DNA of 64,000 bases. Source: an uncultured Peptococcaceae bacterium (GTDB lineage: Bacteria; Bacillota; Dehalobacteriia; UBA4068; UBA4997). Below are positions 23,795 to 32,010 of the stretch, piece after piece. The notes beneath the pieces are model-generated. The model was given only the letters and a program-made list of their open reading frames with translations. It had not been told where the DNA came from and made no database searches. How positions within the stretch are numbered: the first letter of the stretch is position 1; each line of letters begins with the position of its first letter. Made by a program: the position numbers and the translations under genes. Location of the stretch: positions 77,119 to 141,118 of the forward strand of contig CANQPG010000002.1 of the NCBI GenBank assembly GCA_947625705.1. The letters are read 5' to 3'.

Positions 23795-26353
23795 TTAATA
23801 CAAGTTGAACAAAATCTTGGCAATTTCCGCGCGGGTGATGTTGTCAAGCGGTTTGATGGTGCCGTCCTCATAGCCGCCCACCAGACCCAGCGTCACCAGC
23901 CGCGCCACGTGATCTTTCGCCCAGCCGCTGATCTGGTCGCCGTCGGCAAACGTCTGCTCGCCCGCGGCATATTCCTCGCCCAAAATGCGGCTGATCACGG
24001 CCATCGCCTCCTGGCGGCTGATGTTGTTGCGCGGATAGAAATAAATCGTCCCTTTCACGTCCTCGCCGGTCATAATGCCCGCGTCATAAACCGCGCGGAT
24101 CGCGCCCAGCGCCCAGCCGGGGATATCCGGCCGGTCGGCATACGGCAGGCTGATCGGCTGCGAGGTGTCCAGCTGCAAATAGCGCGCCGCGATCACGGCA
24201 AACTCCGCCCGGGTCAGGTTGCGGCTGGGGTTAAACGTCAGGTTGCCCGCCGCGTCCGTCTCGCCCTGCATCAGGCCGCGCTCCGCAAGGTACGCAATAT
24301 TTTCCGCCGCCCAATGCCCGGCGGGCACGTCGGTATACTTAAGCTCGGCGCTCTTATCCCCCACGGTGAACGTCAGCGACTTGCGGGAACGCTTGCCCGC
24401 CGCGTCACAAGCCGAAAGGGTCAGACGGTGCTGGCCGTCAGCCAGGCCGGATATTTCACAGGTGACGATACCCGTCGCCCAGGCATAGTCAAAATCAACC
24501 GGCTGGCCGTCCAGCGTCAGCGTCAGATCTTCCTTGCCCGGCAGCTCGCCGCCATAGCCCACCGCCACACGGAAGCTGAACGAAGCCGCAGCGCCGCTGG
24601 CCACCTTGGTGGGCAGGTTAACGCCCACAATGGCCGGGCCGTCGCCCGCCGCCTGCTGCAAAACCACCAGCCGCGCCGTGGTATTGCCCGCCTGCGCGAT
24701 GATCTGGCCGGAGGTATCCGTGCCCCCCGCGTGGTAAACGCCGTCTTCGTCGATCATGCCGATATCACCGGATACCGACCACGTCAGCCCCCGGTTATCC
24801 AGCGCCACTGCCTCGCCCTTATAAACGCCGGCGGCGGCAAGCGTCACCTCGTCGCCCGGCAGCACATTGAGAGTGGCAAGCGCCGTGCCGTCGCGCATGA
24901 TTTGCAGCTGGCTGACGGACTTCAAAACGTAAACATTCTGCTCGGCGGCCAAATCACCGCAGATGGCGCGGAAAGTCACCTTGCCCGCCGTATCGCCCGC
25001 CGTTAAGAGAGCAGTATCGTCGCCGGTATCCGCGATCTCCGCGTCGCCCTCCGAAACTTCCCAGTCCACATAATCGGGCAGACTGGCCGTATCCAGCGCG
25101 GCGTTCAGCCCAACGGCGCGCAAAGCCAGCTCCGAACCCGCCAGCAGATAGCGCCGCCCGGCCTCAATTTGCAAAACCTCGGCGTCGCGCCCGGCGTCAC
25201 GGTTATTGATCAGGAAAATGTAGTTGGCGCAAAGGCGCGGCTGCCCGTCCGAGGGGGAATTGACCACGCCGATCTCCCGCCCCAGCCGCTTCACCGACAT
25301 CACGGAGGAGCCGCCGCCGTCCAGGTTAATTGCGTTCACCGCGCCCAGATCGATCATTTCCTGCGCCAGCACGGCGGGGGATAAGCCCACGCTGTAATCG
25401 GCCTGCCGCCCGTCATTTTCCAGGAAGAACATCGAGCCGTCCGCCCGGAAGCCGATCGCCGTTCTGGCCGCCGTGCCGGTGGGGGTGTCGCCCGCCGATA
25501 TCTGTCCGTTCAGCACCAGCTTCTTGCCGCCCACGGCGTAAACGGCCTCTTTCCAGGCCGGGTCGTCGGCGGAAACGGTCAGCGTCACCTCGTCGCCCGC
25601 CGCGAAAATGCCGAGCTTGGTCGCATCTCCCGTGGCCGCAATGGTCAGCACCATCTGGTTGGCCGCAATGGGGGTGGCGCCGGTCTCCTCCCGCACCGAA
25701 ACGACGCGGCAGCGGATCGAGCAGCCGATATACGGGTCAACATCGTCCAGCTTCTCCAGCACCACGTTGGTGCCGGGCTTGTCCAGCCGGGTGTTATCGC
25801 CCCAGTTACGGTCATAAAGGTTCACGGTATAGGAGGAGCGCGTCTTGTTCAAATTCTCCACCGTCACGCCGCCCCGGGGGCCGTTCACGTACATCGTCAG
25901 CACCGGTTTGCCGAAGATATAGCTGCCGTCGACGCGGAAGCCCACGGCATATGCGCCCCCGGCGGAGGTTATCAGCTTCCCGTCCTGCACCACGATACCG
26001 ATGGGAACGCCGCTGTTGGTGTTGAAGAAATCGGCGTTAAAGCCGGCCAGCACGTCATAGCCCAGGTCATTCTTCAGATAATCCGCCACATAGCCGATGG
26101 ACGAGCGGCCGTAAAAGCCCCGGCCAAACGCCACAATGGGAACAACGTCCTCATTCGGCTGGTATTCGATATAATGCAGCCGCTGCACGCCCAGCGAGTT
26201 TTCCGCCGCCGCGTCGTAATACGTCACCCCCGGCCCAAGCGCATACTGCTGCGGGTAAAAATACGCCGCCGTGTATGCCAACGCCGGGCTGGCCGACATC
26301 ACCGCCAGCAGCAGCGCCAGCAGCACCGCCCTGATCTTCGCGTTCCAATGCAT
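23795..26353 (-). CDS. SLH-anchored phosphodiester glycosidase (NAGPA domain) surface protein
   Basis: An 852-residue secreted protein. A signal peptide (about 1-27, ending ASPALA) is followed by a phosphodiester glycosidase/NAGPA domain (about 30-370) with GFNADFFNTNSGVPIG and the signature INLDGGGSSVMSV. Two or three Ig-like/Big beta modules follow (about 390-675). Three SLH domains close it (about 680-852; TDVPAGHWAAENI, LTRAEFAVI, ISRQEAMAVI, ITRAEIAKIL). SLH domains bind pyruvylated secondary wall polymer. NAGPA enzymes cleave sugar-phosphodiester bonds. AAGGAGG lies 9 bases before the ATG at 26353. An upstream in-frame start has no such site. Confidence 0.9.
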   Translation of the reverse strand: MHWNAKIRAVLLALLLAVMSASPALAYTAAYFYPQQYALGPGVTYYDAAAENSLGVQRLHYIEYQPNEDVVPIVAFGRGFYGRSSIGYVADYLKNDLGYDVLAGFNADFFNTNSGVPIGIVVQDGKLITSAGGAYAVGFRVDGSYIFGKPVLTMYVNGPRGGVTVENLNKTRSSYTVNLYDRNWGDNTRLDKPGTNVVLEKLDDVDPYIGCSIRCRVVSVREETGATPIAANQMVLTIAATGDATKLGIFAAGDEVTLTVSADDPAWKEAVYAVGGKKLVLNGQISAGDTPTGTAARTAIGFRADGSMFFLENDGRQADYSVGLSPAVLAQEMIDLGAVNAINLDGGGSSVMSVKRLGREIGVVNSPSDGQPRLCANYIFLINNRDAGRDAEVLQIEAGRRYLLAGSELALRAVGLNAALDTASLPDYVDWEVSEGDAEIADTGDDTALLTAGDTAGKVTFRAICGDLAAEQNVYVLKSVSQLQIMRDGTALATLNVLPGDEVTLAAAGVYKGEAVALDNRGLTWSVSGDIGMIDEDGVYHAGGTDTSGQIIAQAGNTTARLVVLQQAAGDGPAIVGVNLPTKVASGAAASFSFRVAVGYGGELPGKEDLTLTLDGQPVDFDYAWATGIVTCEISGLADGQHRLTLSACDAAGKRSRKSLTFTVGDKSAELKYTDVPAGHWAAENIAYLAERGLMQGETDAAGNLTFNPSRNLTRAEFAVIAARYLQLDTSQPISLPYADRPDIPGWALGAIRAVYDAGIMTGEDVKGTIYFYPRNNISRQEAMAVISRILGEEYAAGEQTFADGDQISGWAKDHVARLVTLGLVGGYEDGTIKPLDNITRAEIAKILFNLY

Positions 26354-26410
26354 GAAATGTTCCTCCTTATACCTATCACCCATTTACTGCCTTAGAGTTT
26401 ATATTATAGC

Positions 26411-26445
26411 AAAAAAACGCCCGCAAGGAAAGCCCCGCGGCCGTT
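26411..26445 (-). terminator. Terminator after spoIIID
   Basis: On the minus strand AACGGCCGC (26437-26445) pairs with GCGGGCGTT (26416-26424) with one mismatch, followed by seven T. It lies about 30 bases after the spoIIID stop. Confidence 0.75.
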
Positions 26446-26476
26446 TTTTCCGCAAATTTCCACAAATTTCCTGCCT

Positions 26477-26737
26477 TTATTGCCCCTCGGCCAAATGCTC
26501 ATACTTCCGTTTGGTGGCCATGCCGCCCCGCAGGTGCCGCTCCGCCTTGTTGTTGGCCAGGATCTCCCGCACCTGCCCGGCCACCACCTCATTCAACAGC
26601 GGCAGCCGCTCGGTCACGTCCTTATGCACCGTGCTTTTGCTGACGCCGAAAACGCCCGCCGTCTGCCGCACGGTCGATTTGCTCTCGATTATGTAATTGC
26701 TGATTTCCAACACGCGCTTCGCGATATATTCCTGCAT
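26477..26737 (-). CDS. spoIIID: Sporulation transcriptional regulator SpoIIID
   Basis: An 86-residue DNA-binding protein of the mother-cell sporulation programme. The helix-turn-helix is QTAGVFGVSKSTVHKDVTERL (about residues 26-46), followed by the basic C-terminal region NNKAERHLRGGMATKRKY, which also contacts DNA. Length and sequence match SpoIIID throughout. It adjusts sigma-E-dependent genes and helps sigma-K expression. Its ribosome binding site lies in the 3' arm of a hairpin (26744-26790). Confidence 0.96.
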   Translation of the reverse strand: MQEYIAKRVLEISNYIIESKSTVRQTAGVFGVSKSTVHKDVTERLPLLNEVVAGQVREILANNKAERHLRGGMATKRKYEHLAEGQ

Positions 26738-26743
26738 GAAAAT

Positions 26744-26790
26744 AGCCTCCCCAAGCCTAAACTTTGTTAAAGTCTATGGCCGGAGAGGCT
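26744..26790 (-). promoter_or_regulatory. Hairpin covering the spoIIID ribosome binding site
   Basis: On the minus strand AGCCTCTCC (26782-26790) can pair with GGGGAGGCT (26744-26752), 9 pairs with one U-G. The loop contains a smaller ACTTT-AAC-AAAGT hairpin (26761-26773). GGGGAGG is the spoIIID Shine-Dalgarno site, 9 bases from the ATG. The hairpin could be a weak terminator for the preceding reductase gene, a translational block for spoIIID, or both. Confidence 0.45.
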
Positions 26791-26814
26791 CTTTTATGCC
26801 AGAGGATACGCCTT

Positions 26815-28503
26815 TCAGTTTTGGCCGCAATCCGTACGGCAAAGCGCGTCAAAGCTGCCGTCGCGCACGGCGGCGTAATAGCGGTAGCCGCCCGCAAAAT
26901 TATAGCAATCAAATCCGTGCTGGGTGAGTATTCGGCAGGCAATGTAGCTTCTTAACCCTGCCTGGCACATCACATATACCGGGCGGCTCGCGTCAATTTC
27001 CGCCAAATGCTCCCGGAGGCCGTTCAGCGGTATATTCCGGTCAAAGCCCGCAGCAGCGCCGCGCGCATATTCCTCCGCCGTCCGCACGTCGATCAGCTGC
27101 GCGCCGCCGGCCGCCAGCTCTCGAATATCCTCGTAGAAGAACTGGCGCACCCGCCCATCGAGCACGTTTTCGGCGATCATGCCCGCCATATTGATGGGAT
27201 CGCGCGCCGAGGAATACGGCGGCGCATAGGCCAAGTCGAGATCTTTCAAGTCTCTCACCTTAAGCCCCGCCTGCATGGCCGTGGCCAGCACGTCGATACG
27301 CTTGTCCACGCCCTCAAATCCGACGATCTGCCCGCCCAAAATGCGCTCCGTTTTCGGGTCGAACAGCACCTTCATGTTCAGCACCCGCCCGCCGGGATAA
27401 TAGCCCGCGTGCGAAGCCGGCGAAAGTATCACCTTGGCGTAATCCAGCCCCAGGCGCCCCGCCGCCCGCTCGTTCAGCCCGGTGCAGGCCGCCGTCATCG
27501 CAAACACTTTCAATACGGAAGAACCCGCCGAGCCGGGATATATGCTCGCAATTCCCGCAATGTTATCCGCCGCCACGCGCCCCTCGCGGTTGGCCGGCCC
27601 CGCCAGCGGTATAAATGAAAGCTCACCGGACGCCCGGTTTTTGACCTGCACCGCGTCGCCCACCGCGTAAATGTCCGGGTCGGAAGTCCGCATATGCTCG
27701 TCCACCGCGATAGTACCGTGCACGCCCAATTCCAGCCCGGCTTCCCGTGCCAGCTCATTTTCCGGCTGCACGCCCACGGCCAGCAGCACCATATCCGCGG
27801 GAATTGCCGCACCGCCCGCTGTTCTCACCAGCAAGCCATCCGCTTCCGGTACAAACGCCGCCGCCCGGTCGCCCAGAAGCAGCGTCACGCCCTGCTCCCG
27901 CAAATGCGCGTGCAGAAAGCTCGCCATATCGGCGTCCAGCGGCGTCAAAACCTGTTCGTTCCGCTCGATAATGGCAACGTCCAGCCCCAGGCCGCGCAGG
28001 TTTTCCGCCATTTCCAGCCCGATAAAGCCGCCGCCCACGATAACGGCGGAACGCATACCGGCAGCCGCCGCTTTTGCCCGCAGGCGGAACGTATCCTCCA
28101 CCGTACGCAGGGTATAAACGCGCTCGTCGTCCGCACCGGGGATATCGGGTATCACGGGGCGCGCGCCGGGCGCCAGCACCAGCTTGTCATATGTTTCGGC
28201 AAACTCCCGCCCGCTGTTCAAATCGCGCACCAGCACCTGCTTTTGCGCCCGGTCGATAGCAAGCACCTCGTGCCGCACCCGCGCGTCGATATTAAAGCGC
28301 GCGCGGAAGCTCTGCGGCGTTTGCAGCGTCAGCGCACTCTCCTCGGTTATCGTGCCGCCCACGTAATAGGGCAGACCGCAGTTGGCGTATGACACGTAAC
28401 CCGTCCGCTCGAACATGATAATTTCGGCGTCTTCCTGCAAACGGCGCAGGCGGGCGGCTGCCGAAGCGCCCCCGGCCACCCCGCCGACGATCACAACTTT
28501 CAT
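26815..28503 (-). CDS. CoA-disulfide reductase with C-terminal rhodanese domain
   Basis: A 562-residue fusion. Residues 1-450 form an FAD/NAD(P)H pyridine nucleotide-disulfide oxidoreductase with GGVAGGASAAARLRR and the single redox Cys42 in YVSYANCGLPYYVGG, as in CoA-disulfide reductase and NADH oxidase. A second GGGFIGLE dinucleotide site is present. Residues 460-560 form a rhodanese domain with the active-site loop MCQAGLRS (Cys513). The architecture is that of CoADR-Rhd, linked to CoA-persulfide or polysulfide reduction. It may thus belong functionally with the sulfur genes 3 kb away. Confidence 0.92.
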   Translation of the reverse strand: MKVVIVGGVAGGASAAARLRRLQEDAEIIMFERTGYVSYANCGLPYYVGGTITEESALTLQTPQSFRARFNIDARVRHEVLAIDRAQKQVLVRDLNSGREFAETYDKLVLAPGARPVIPDIPGADDERVYTLRTVEDTFRLRAKAAAAGMRSAVIVGGGFIGLEMAENLRGLGLDVAIIERNEQVLTPLDADMASFLHAHLREQGVTLLLGDRAAAFVPEADGLLVRTAGGAAIPADMVLLAVGVQPENELAREAGLELGVHGTIAVDEHMRTSDPDIYAVGDAVQVKNRASGELSFIPLAGPANREGRVAADNIAGIASIYPGSAGSSVLKVFAMTAACTGLNERAAGRLGLDYAKVILSPASHAGYYPGGRVLNMKVLFDPKTERILGGQIVGFEGVDKRIDVLATAMQAGLKVRDLKDLDLAYAPPYSSARDPINMAGMIAENVLDGRVRQFFYEDIRELAAGGAQLIDVRTAEEYARGAAAGFDRNIPLNGLREHLAEIDASRPVYVMCQAGLRSYIACRILTQHGFDCYNFAGGYRYYAAVRDGSFDALCRTDCGQN

Positions 28504-28507
28504 AATC

Positions 28508-29863
28508 TTAAGCCTCCAAAAATGCCTTATACGCCTTGTACGCCTCGTAAATATCGGCCTTGCTGGTCACTTCCCACGGCGCGTGCATGCTCAGCACCGG
28601 CACGCCGCTGTCGATGACCTCCATGCCGTAAAGCGCGAGGATATATGCGATGGTGCCGCCGCCGCCCAGATCGACGCGCCCCAGCTCCGCCGTCTGGTAA
28701 TGCACGTCCGCGTCGTCCATCACGCGGCGGATATAAGCCAGATACTCGGCGTTGGCGTCGTTGCTGCCGGATTTGCCGCGCGCCCCGGTGAACTTGTTGA
28801 ACACCACCCCATGCGCAAGATAAGCCGCGTTCTGCTTCTCAAACGCCGCGGCATAAGCGTGATCATAAGCGGAGCTGACGTCGGAGGAAAGCATTTTGCT
28901 GTCCCGGAGCGCCCGGCGCAGCGCCAGCTCGGAATATTTGCCGCAAAGCTCCAAAACCTCGGCCACCGCGTTTTCAAAGAAATGCGACTGCATACCCGTC
29001 GCGCCCACGCTGCCGATCTCCTCCTTATCCACCAGCAGGCAGCAGGCGGTGCGGCGGATATTTTCCGCTTCCAGCATGGCCAGCAGCGAAGTGTAAGCAC
29101 AGGAACGGTCGTCCTGCCCATATGAGAGGATCATGCTGCCGTCAAAACCGGGCACGGCCTCCAGCTCGGCAGAGATGAAATCCGCCTCCTCGATGTCATA
29201 CTTTTCTTTCAGCAGCCGCAGCACATTGGCGGCCACAGCCTTTTTCTTCTCACCTTTCAGCGGCATATTGCCGACGAGGATATTCAGATCCTCGCCCTCC
29301 ACCACGCGCGCGCCCTTTTTCTCCAGCTGCTCCTGCGCCAGATGGATCAGCAGATCGGTCACGCAGAACACCGGGTCGGCTGCGTCCTCGCCGATCACGA
29401 TATCCACCGCCGTGCCGTCCTTTTTCACCACCGTGCCGTGCAGCGCCAGCGGCAGCGTCACCCACTGGTATTTTTTGATGCCGCCGTAATAGTGCGTGTC
29501 GAGATAGGCCAGCTCACCGTCTTCAAACAGCGGGTTCTGCTTGATATCCAGCCGGGGCGAGTCGATATGCGCCCCCAGGATATTCAAGCCCTTTTCCGGC
29601 CCCTCCGCGCCGATTTGGAACAGCGCCACCGCCTTTTTCATGCAGACGGCGTACACCTTATCGCCCGCCTTAAGGGGCGTGCCCGCCGCCGTTAAATCGG
29701 CCAGGTTACGGTAGCCCGCCGCCTCGGCCTTGGCCACGATGATCCGGGCACATTCCCGCTCGGTCTTGCCGCGGGAAAGAAAATCGCGGTAGCCCGCCGC
29801 CACCCGCTCCAGCTCCTGCATGGCATGCTTGTTATACGACAAAAATGCGTTTTTATTTTCCAT
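28508..29863 (-). CDS. M18-family zinc aminopeptidase
   Basis: A 451-residue metallo-aminopeptidase of the M18 (aspartyl aminopeptidase/ApeA) family. Metal-site segments are visible: GAHIDSPRLDIKQNPLF (His and Asp), DKEEIGS (Glu-Glu), and VPVLSMHAPWEV (His). The long insert domain with HGTVVKKDG and EDLNILVGNMPL is usual for the family. The ATG at 29863 is chosen because of a GGAGG 10 bases upstream and the family-like N-terminus MENKNAFLSYNK. It ends four bases before the downstream reductase start. Confidence 0.93.
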   Translation of the reverse strand: MENKNAFLSYNKHAMQELERVAAGYRDFLSRGKTERECARIIVAKAEAAGYRNLADLTAAGTPLKAGDKVYAVCMKKAVALFQIGAEGPEKGLNILGAHIDSPRLDIKQNPLFEDGELAYLDTHYYGGIKKYQWVTLPLALHGTVVKKDGTAVDIVIGEDAADPVFCVTDLLIHLAQEQLEKKGARVVEGEDLNILVGNMPLKGEKKKAVAANVLRLLKEKYDIEEADFISAELEAVPGFDGSMILSYGQDDRSCAYTSLLAMLEAENIRRTACCLLVDKEEIGSVGATGMQSHFFENAVAEVLELCGKYSELALRRALRDSKMLSSDVSSAYDHAYAAAFEKQNAAYLAHGVVFNKFTGARGKSGSNDANAEYLAYIRRVMDDADVHYQTAELGRVDLGGGGTIAYILALYGMEVIDSGVPVLSMHAPWEVTSKADIYEAYKAYKAFLEA

Positions 29864-29972
29864 TATAATATAACCTCCGTATCCATACCGAAAATTCTGC
29901 TTATTATAATCAGTATAAACGATTTGGCGCAGCAAAACAAGCGCCCCGGCAAATTTTGCCGTCTGCCGCCGC

Positions 29973-30001
29973 TTGAAAACCCAGTAAATATATGTTATTA
30001 T
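29973..30001 (+). promoter_or_regulatory. Promoter of the Rrf2 regulator
   Basis: TTGAAA (29973-29978) and TATTAT (29996-30001) are 17 bases apart and end 20 bases before the ATG at 30022. No copy of the cysK operator palindrome is seen here. Confidence 0.7.
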
Positions 30002-30021
30002 TAGGCGAAGAGGTGAAAAAT

Positions 30022-30459
30022 ATGAAAATATCCACCAAAGGGCGCTACGCGCTGCGTATGCTGCTGGATTTGGCCGAACATCAGAACGACGGCTTTGTCG
30101 CGCTGAAAGATATTGCCGCCCGCCAGGATATTTCCAAAAAATATCTGGAACAGATCGTCGCCATTCTGAATAAATCCGATATGCTGCAAACCAACCGCGG
30201 CTTTCAGGGCGGCTATAAGCTGGCGCGCACGCCGGATAAATACACCGTGGGCGAGATACTGCGGCTGACGGAGGGCGGGCTGGAACCGGTGGCCTGCCTG
30301 GCGCACGGCACGCTGAACTGCACGCGCGGCTGCGGCTGCGCCACGCTGCCCGTCTGGCGGGGCTTAGACCGTGTCATCAACGAATATCTGGACGGCATAA
30401 CCCTACAGGATATCCTCGACCAGCAGCGGCAGATGTACAGCAACGATTACGTCATCTAA
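30022..30459 (+). CDS. Rrf2-family transcriptional regulator (IscR/CymR type)
   Basis: A 145-residue winged-helix regulator. MKISTKGRYALRMLLDLA and DIAARQDISKKYLEQIV are the Rrf2 wing-helix signature. Cysteines at 92, 100, 104 and 106 lie in the segment where IscR has its [2Fe-2S] ligands (92, 98, 104), so cluster sensing is plausible. CymR-type members lack such a set. The ATG at 30022 follows GAGGTG by 6 bases. Its neighbours (cysK, cysteine desulfurase, IscU) make control of cysteine or Fe-S supply likely. This is inference. Confidence 0.9.
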   Translation: MKISTKGRYALRMLLDLAEHQNDGFVALKDIAARQDISKKYLEQIVAILNKSDMLQTNRGFQGGYKLARTPDKYTVGEILRLTEGGLEPVACLAHGTLNCTRGCGCATLPVWRGLDRVINEYLDGITLQDILDQQRQMYSNDYVI

Positions 30460-30485
30460 AGCAGCGGTTTTTTGCGTAATAAGTA

Positions 30486-30515
30486 TTGACAACAACAACA
30501 ACAACACTATATAAT
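30486..30515 (+). promoter_or_regulatory. Antitoxin RNA promoter
   Basis: TTGACA (30486-30491) is followed by TATATAAT: TATAAT at 30510-30515 with spacing 18, or TATATA at 30508-30513 with spacing 16. The spacer is a run of AAC triplets. Either choice starts the RNA at about 30521, the first base of AGGAGCTACC. This is among the strongest-looking promoters in the window. Confidence 0.75.
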
Positions 30516-30520
30516 AAATA

Positions 30521-30607
30521 AGGAGCTACCGATAGACGGCTAGCCCCCGAAAGTTTTTTGGTTAAAAAATAACCGCCGACTTTACGAGGTGTGGGCGGTT
30601 ATTTTTT
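30521..30607 (+). ncRNA. Predicted antitoxin RNA of a par/fst-like type I toxin-antitoxin locus
   Basis: A short untranslated RNA of about 85 bases runs from the promoter at 30486-30515 to the shared terminator at 30564-30607. It begins AGGAGCTACC (30521-30530) and contains CGGCTAGCCC (30537-30546). The toxin mRNA on the other strand begins with the same AGGAGCTACC (30795-30786) and has CGGTTAGCCC (30773-30764). In the par locus of plasmid pAD1, toxin and antitoxin RNAs likewise converge on a common terminator and share two direct repeats through which they pair. No open reading frame of note is present. Confidence 0.65.
30564..30607. terminator. Bidirectional terminator shared by toxin mRNA and antitoxin RNA
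   Basis: Two perfect 14-base arms (30564-30577 and 30594-30607) consist of A6-TAACCGCC and its complement, around a 16-base loop. Either strand ends in a six-U tract. The toxin's last codons (two AAA and the TAA stop) lie inside the right arm. Confidence 0.88.
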
Positions 30608-30682
30608 ATTGCCAAGTAAATATCCGATACTGAAGGAAGTCAAGCATAAGCTTAAAATTCCAACGAAATTTTCGATACTCAT
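30599..30682 (-). CDS. Small hydrophobic peptide, probable type I toxin
   Basis: A 27-residue peptide that starts MSIENFVGIL and ends SIGYLLGNKK. A single hydrophobic helix spans about residues 6-23 and the C-terminus is basic, the typical form of membrane-acting type I toxins (Fst, TxpA and holin-like families). The ATG at 30682 follows AAAGGAGGG (30691-30699) by 8 bases. An ATG at 30690 opens only a three-codon frame. The stop at 30599-30601 is inside the bidirectional terminator. It is too short for standard gene finders. I recognise the genetic layout more firmly than the peptide family. Confidence 0.7.
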   Translation of the reverse strand: MSIENFVGILSLCLTSFSIGYLLGNKK

Positions 30683-30690
30683 CCTGACAT

Positions 30691-30831
30691 CCCTCCTTTA
30701 CGCAGAATTCCCTTTTGGGTTTCTATGTAAACGGAGGGCTTTTTTATCTCCCTCCGGGAAAGAGGGCTAACCGCCTACCGCTGTTGGTAGCTCCTGTATG
30801 CCAATATAACATAAATTATATCAGAAAGCAA
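30691..30831 (-). promoter_or_regulatory. Toxin promoter and structured 5' leader
   Basis: TTGCTT (30826-30831) and TATATT (30803-30808), 17 bases apart, place the start near 30795 at AGGAGCTACC. The leader of about 110 bases contains GCTACC/GGTAGGC, CCCTC/GAGGG and CGGAGGG/CCCTCCG hairpins (30732-30757 region). Its CCCTCTTT and CCCTCC stretches are complementary to the AAAGGAGGG ribosome binding site at 30691-30699. Occlusion of toxin translation by the leader is therefore likely, as in fst. Confidence 0.6.
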
Positions 30832-30833
30832 CA

Positions 30834-31763
30834 TTATTCCGCAAACATCGGCGTGGACAAATACCGCTCGCCCGTATCCGGCAGCAGGGCAACGATGACC
30901 TTGCCGCGATTTTCCGGGCGCTTCGCCAGCTCCGCCGCCGCCCATACCGCCGCCGCCGAGGATATGCCGACCAGCAAGCCCTCGCCCCGCGCCAGCTCTC
31001 GGCCAACGCTGAAAGCGTCCTCATTTTCCACGGTGATGATCTCGTCATAAATTGCGGTATCCAGCGTCTGCGGCACAAAGCCCGCGCCGATACCCTGAAT
31101 TTTATGCGGCCCGGCCTGCCCCCCGGAAAGCACGGGTGAACCGGCCGGCTCCACCGCCACGATCTTAACATCGGGCTTCTGCTCTTTCAGATAAGCGCCC
31201 ACACCGGAAAGCGTACCGCCTGTGCCCACGCCGGCCACAAAGATATCCACTTTGCCCGCCGTCTGCCGCCAGATCTCCGACCCCGTTGTGGCTTTATGCA
31301 TTGCCGGGTTGGCCATATTGGTAAACTGGCCGGGGATAAAACTGCCCGGGGTGGCCGCCGCCAGCTCTTCCGCCTTGGCAATGGCGCCCGCCATGCCTTT
31401 GGCGCCGTCGGTCAAAACCAGTTTGGCGCCGTAAGCTTTCAGCAGATTGCGCCGCTCCACGCTCATCGTCTCCGGCATGGTCAAAACGACCTGATAGCCG
31501 CGCGCCGCCGCCACCGCCGCCAGCCCGATACCGGTGTTGCCGCTGGTCGGCTCAATGATCAGCGCGCCGGGTTTGATCAAGCCCCGCCTTTCCGCGTCGT
31601 CCAGCATTGCCAGGGCGATCCTGTCCTTAACGCTGCCCGCCGGATTAAAATATTCCAGCTTGGCCAGCAATGTTGCCGTAAGCTCGTGCGCCCGCCGGTA
31701 ATTCGTCAGCTCCAGCAGCGGGGTATTGCCGATCAGCTCGTCAATGGATTTTGCCCAACTCAT
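30834..31763 (-). CDS. cysK: Cysteine synthase (O-acetylserine sulfhydrylase)
   Basis: A 309-residue PLP enzyme that makes L-cysteine from O-acetylserine and sulfide. The Schiff-base lysine is Lys46 in NPAGSVKDR. The substrate loop TSGNTGIG and the cofactor phosphate loop GVGTGGT are intact. [16 protein letters not shown] is typical of CysK rather than CysM. GGAGAGG precedes the ATG. The promoter overlaps a palindrome that is a good operator candidate, and the sulfur-related Rrf2 regulator is close by. Confidence 0.95.
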   Translation of the reverse strand: MSWAKSIDELIGNTPLLELTNYRRAHELTATLLAKLEYFNPAGSVKDRIALAMLDDAERRGLIKPGALIIEPTSGNTGIGLAAVAAARGYQVVLTMPETMSVERRNLLKAYGAKLVLTDGAKGMAGAIAKAEELAAATPGSFIPGQFTNMANPAMHKATTGSEIWRQTAGKVDIFVAGVGTGGTLSGVGAYLKEQKPDVKIVAVEPAGSPVLSGGQAGPHKIQGIGAGFVPQTLDTAIYDEIITVENEDAFSVGRELARGEGLLVGISSAAAVWAAAELAKRPENRGKVIVALLPDTGERYLSTPMFAE

Positions 31764-31814
31764 AATATCCTCTCCTTTTTGGGAATACTAGGCCTGTACG
31801 CCATCACCCTGTAA

Positions 31815-31865
31815 ACCTATCAGTTTTATAGGTGTTATTATAACACCGCCCGCCCGCGTTGTCAA
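31815..31865 (-). promoter_or_regulatory. cysK promoter with palindromic operator at the start site
   Basis: TTGACA (31860-31865) and TATAAT (31837-31842) are 17 bases apart on the minus strand. ACCTAT-7-ATAGGT (31815-31820 with 31828-31833) sits over the expected transcription start, so a bound protein would repress. The nearby Rrf2 regulator is the natural candidate, since CymR- and IscR-type sites are dyads of similar size. That assignment is inference. Confidence 0.7.
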
Positions 31866-31889
31866 CAGTGTTTTTTTTCGCCCCCGCTA

Positions 31890-31918
31890 TTGACAAACTC
31901 TCCGTTTATGTGTAGAAT
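31890..31918 (+). promoter_or_regulatory. Promoter of the cysteine desulfurase operon
   Basis: TTGACA (31890-31895) and TAGAAT (31913-31918) are 17 bases apart. Downstream, at about 31945-31952, lies an ACCTAGGT palindrome flanked by A- and T-rich bases, possibly a second regulator site. The -35 boxes of this promoter and of cysK are only about 25 bases apart, back to back. Confidence 0.72.
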
Positions 31919-32010
31919 ACATTTGTTGATAGTATACCAAACACCTAGGTTTTGTCAGTTTGCCGCATAGGCGGCGGCTGCAAAGCCCAATTTAATAGAA
32001 GGAGAAAGCC

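Noticed and set aside
30679-30690. A three-codon frame starting at the ATG at 30690, just after the ribosome binding site.
   Set aside because: It ends at once, overlapping the toxin ATG. The toxin start at 30682 has better spacing and yields the hydrophobic peptide.
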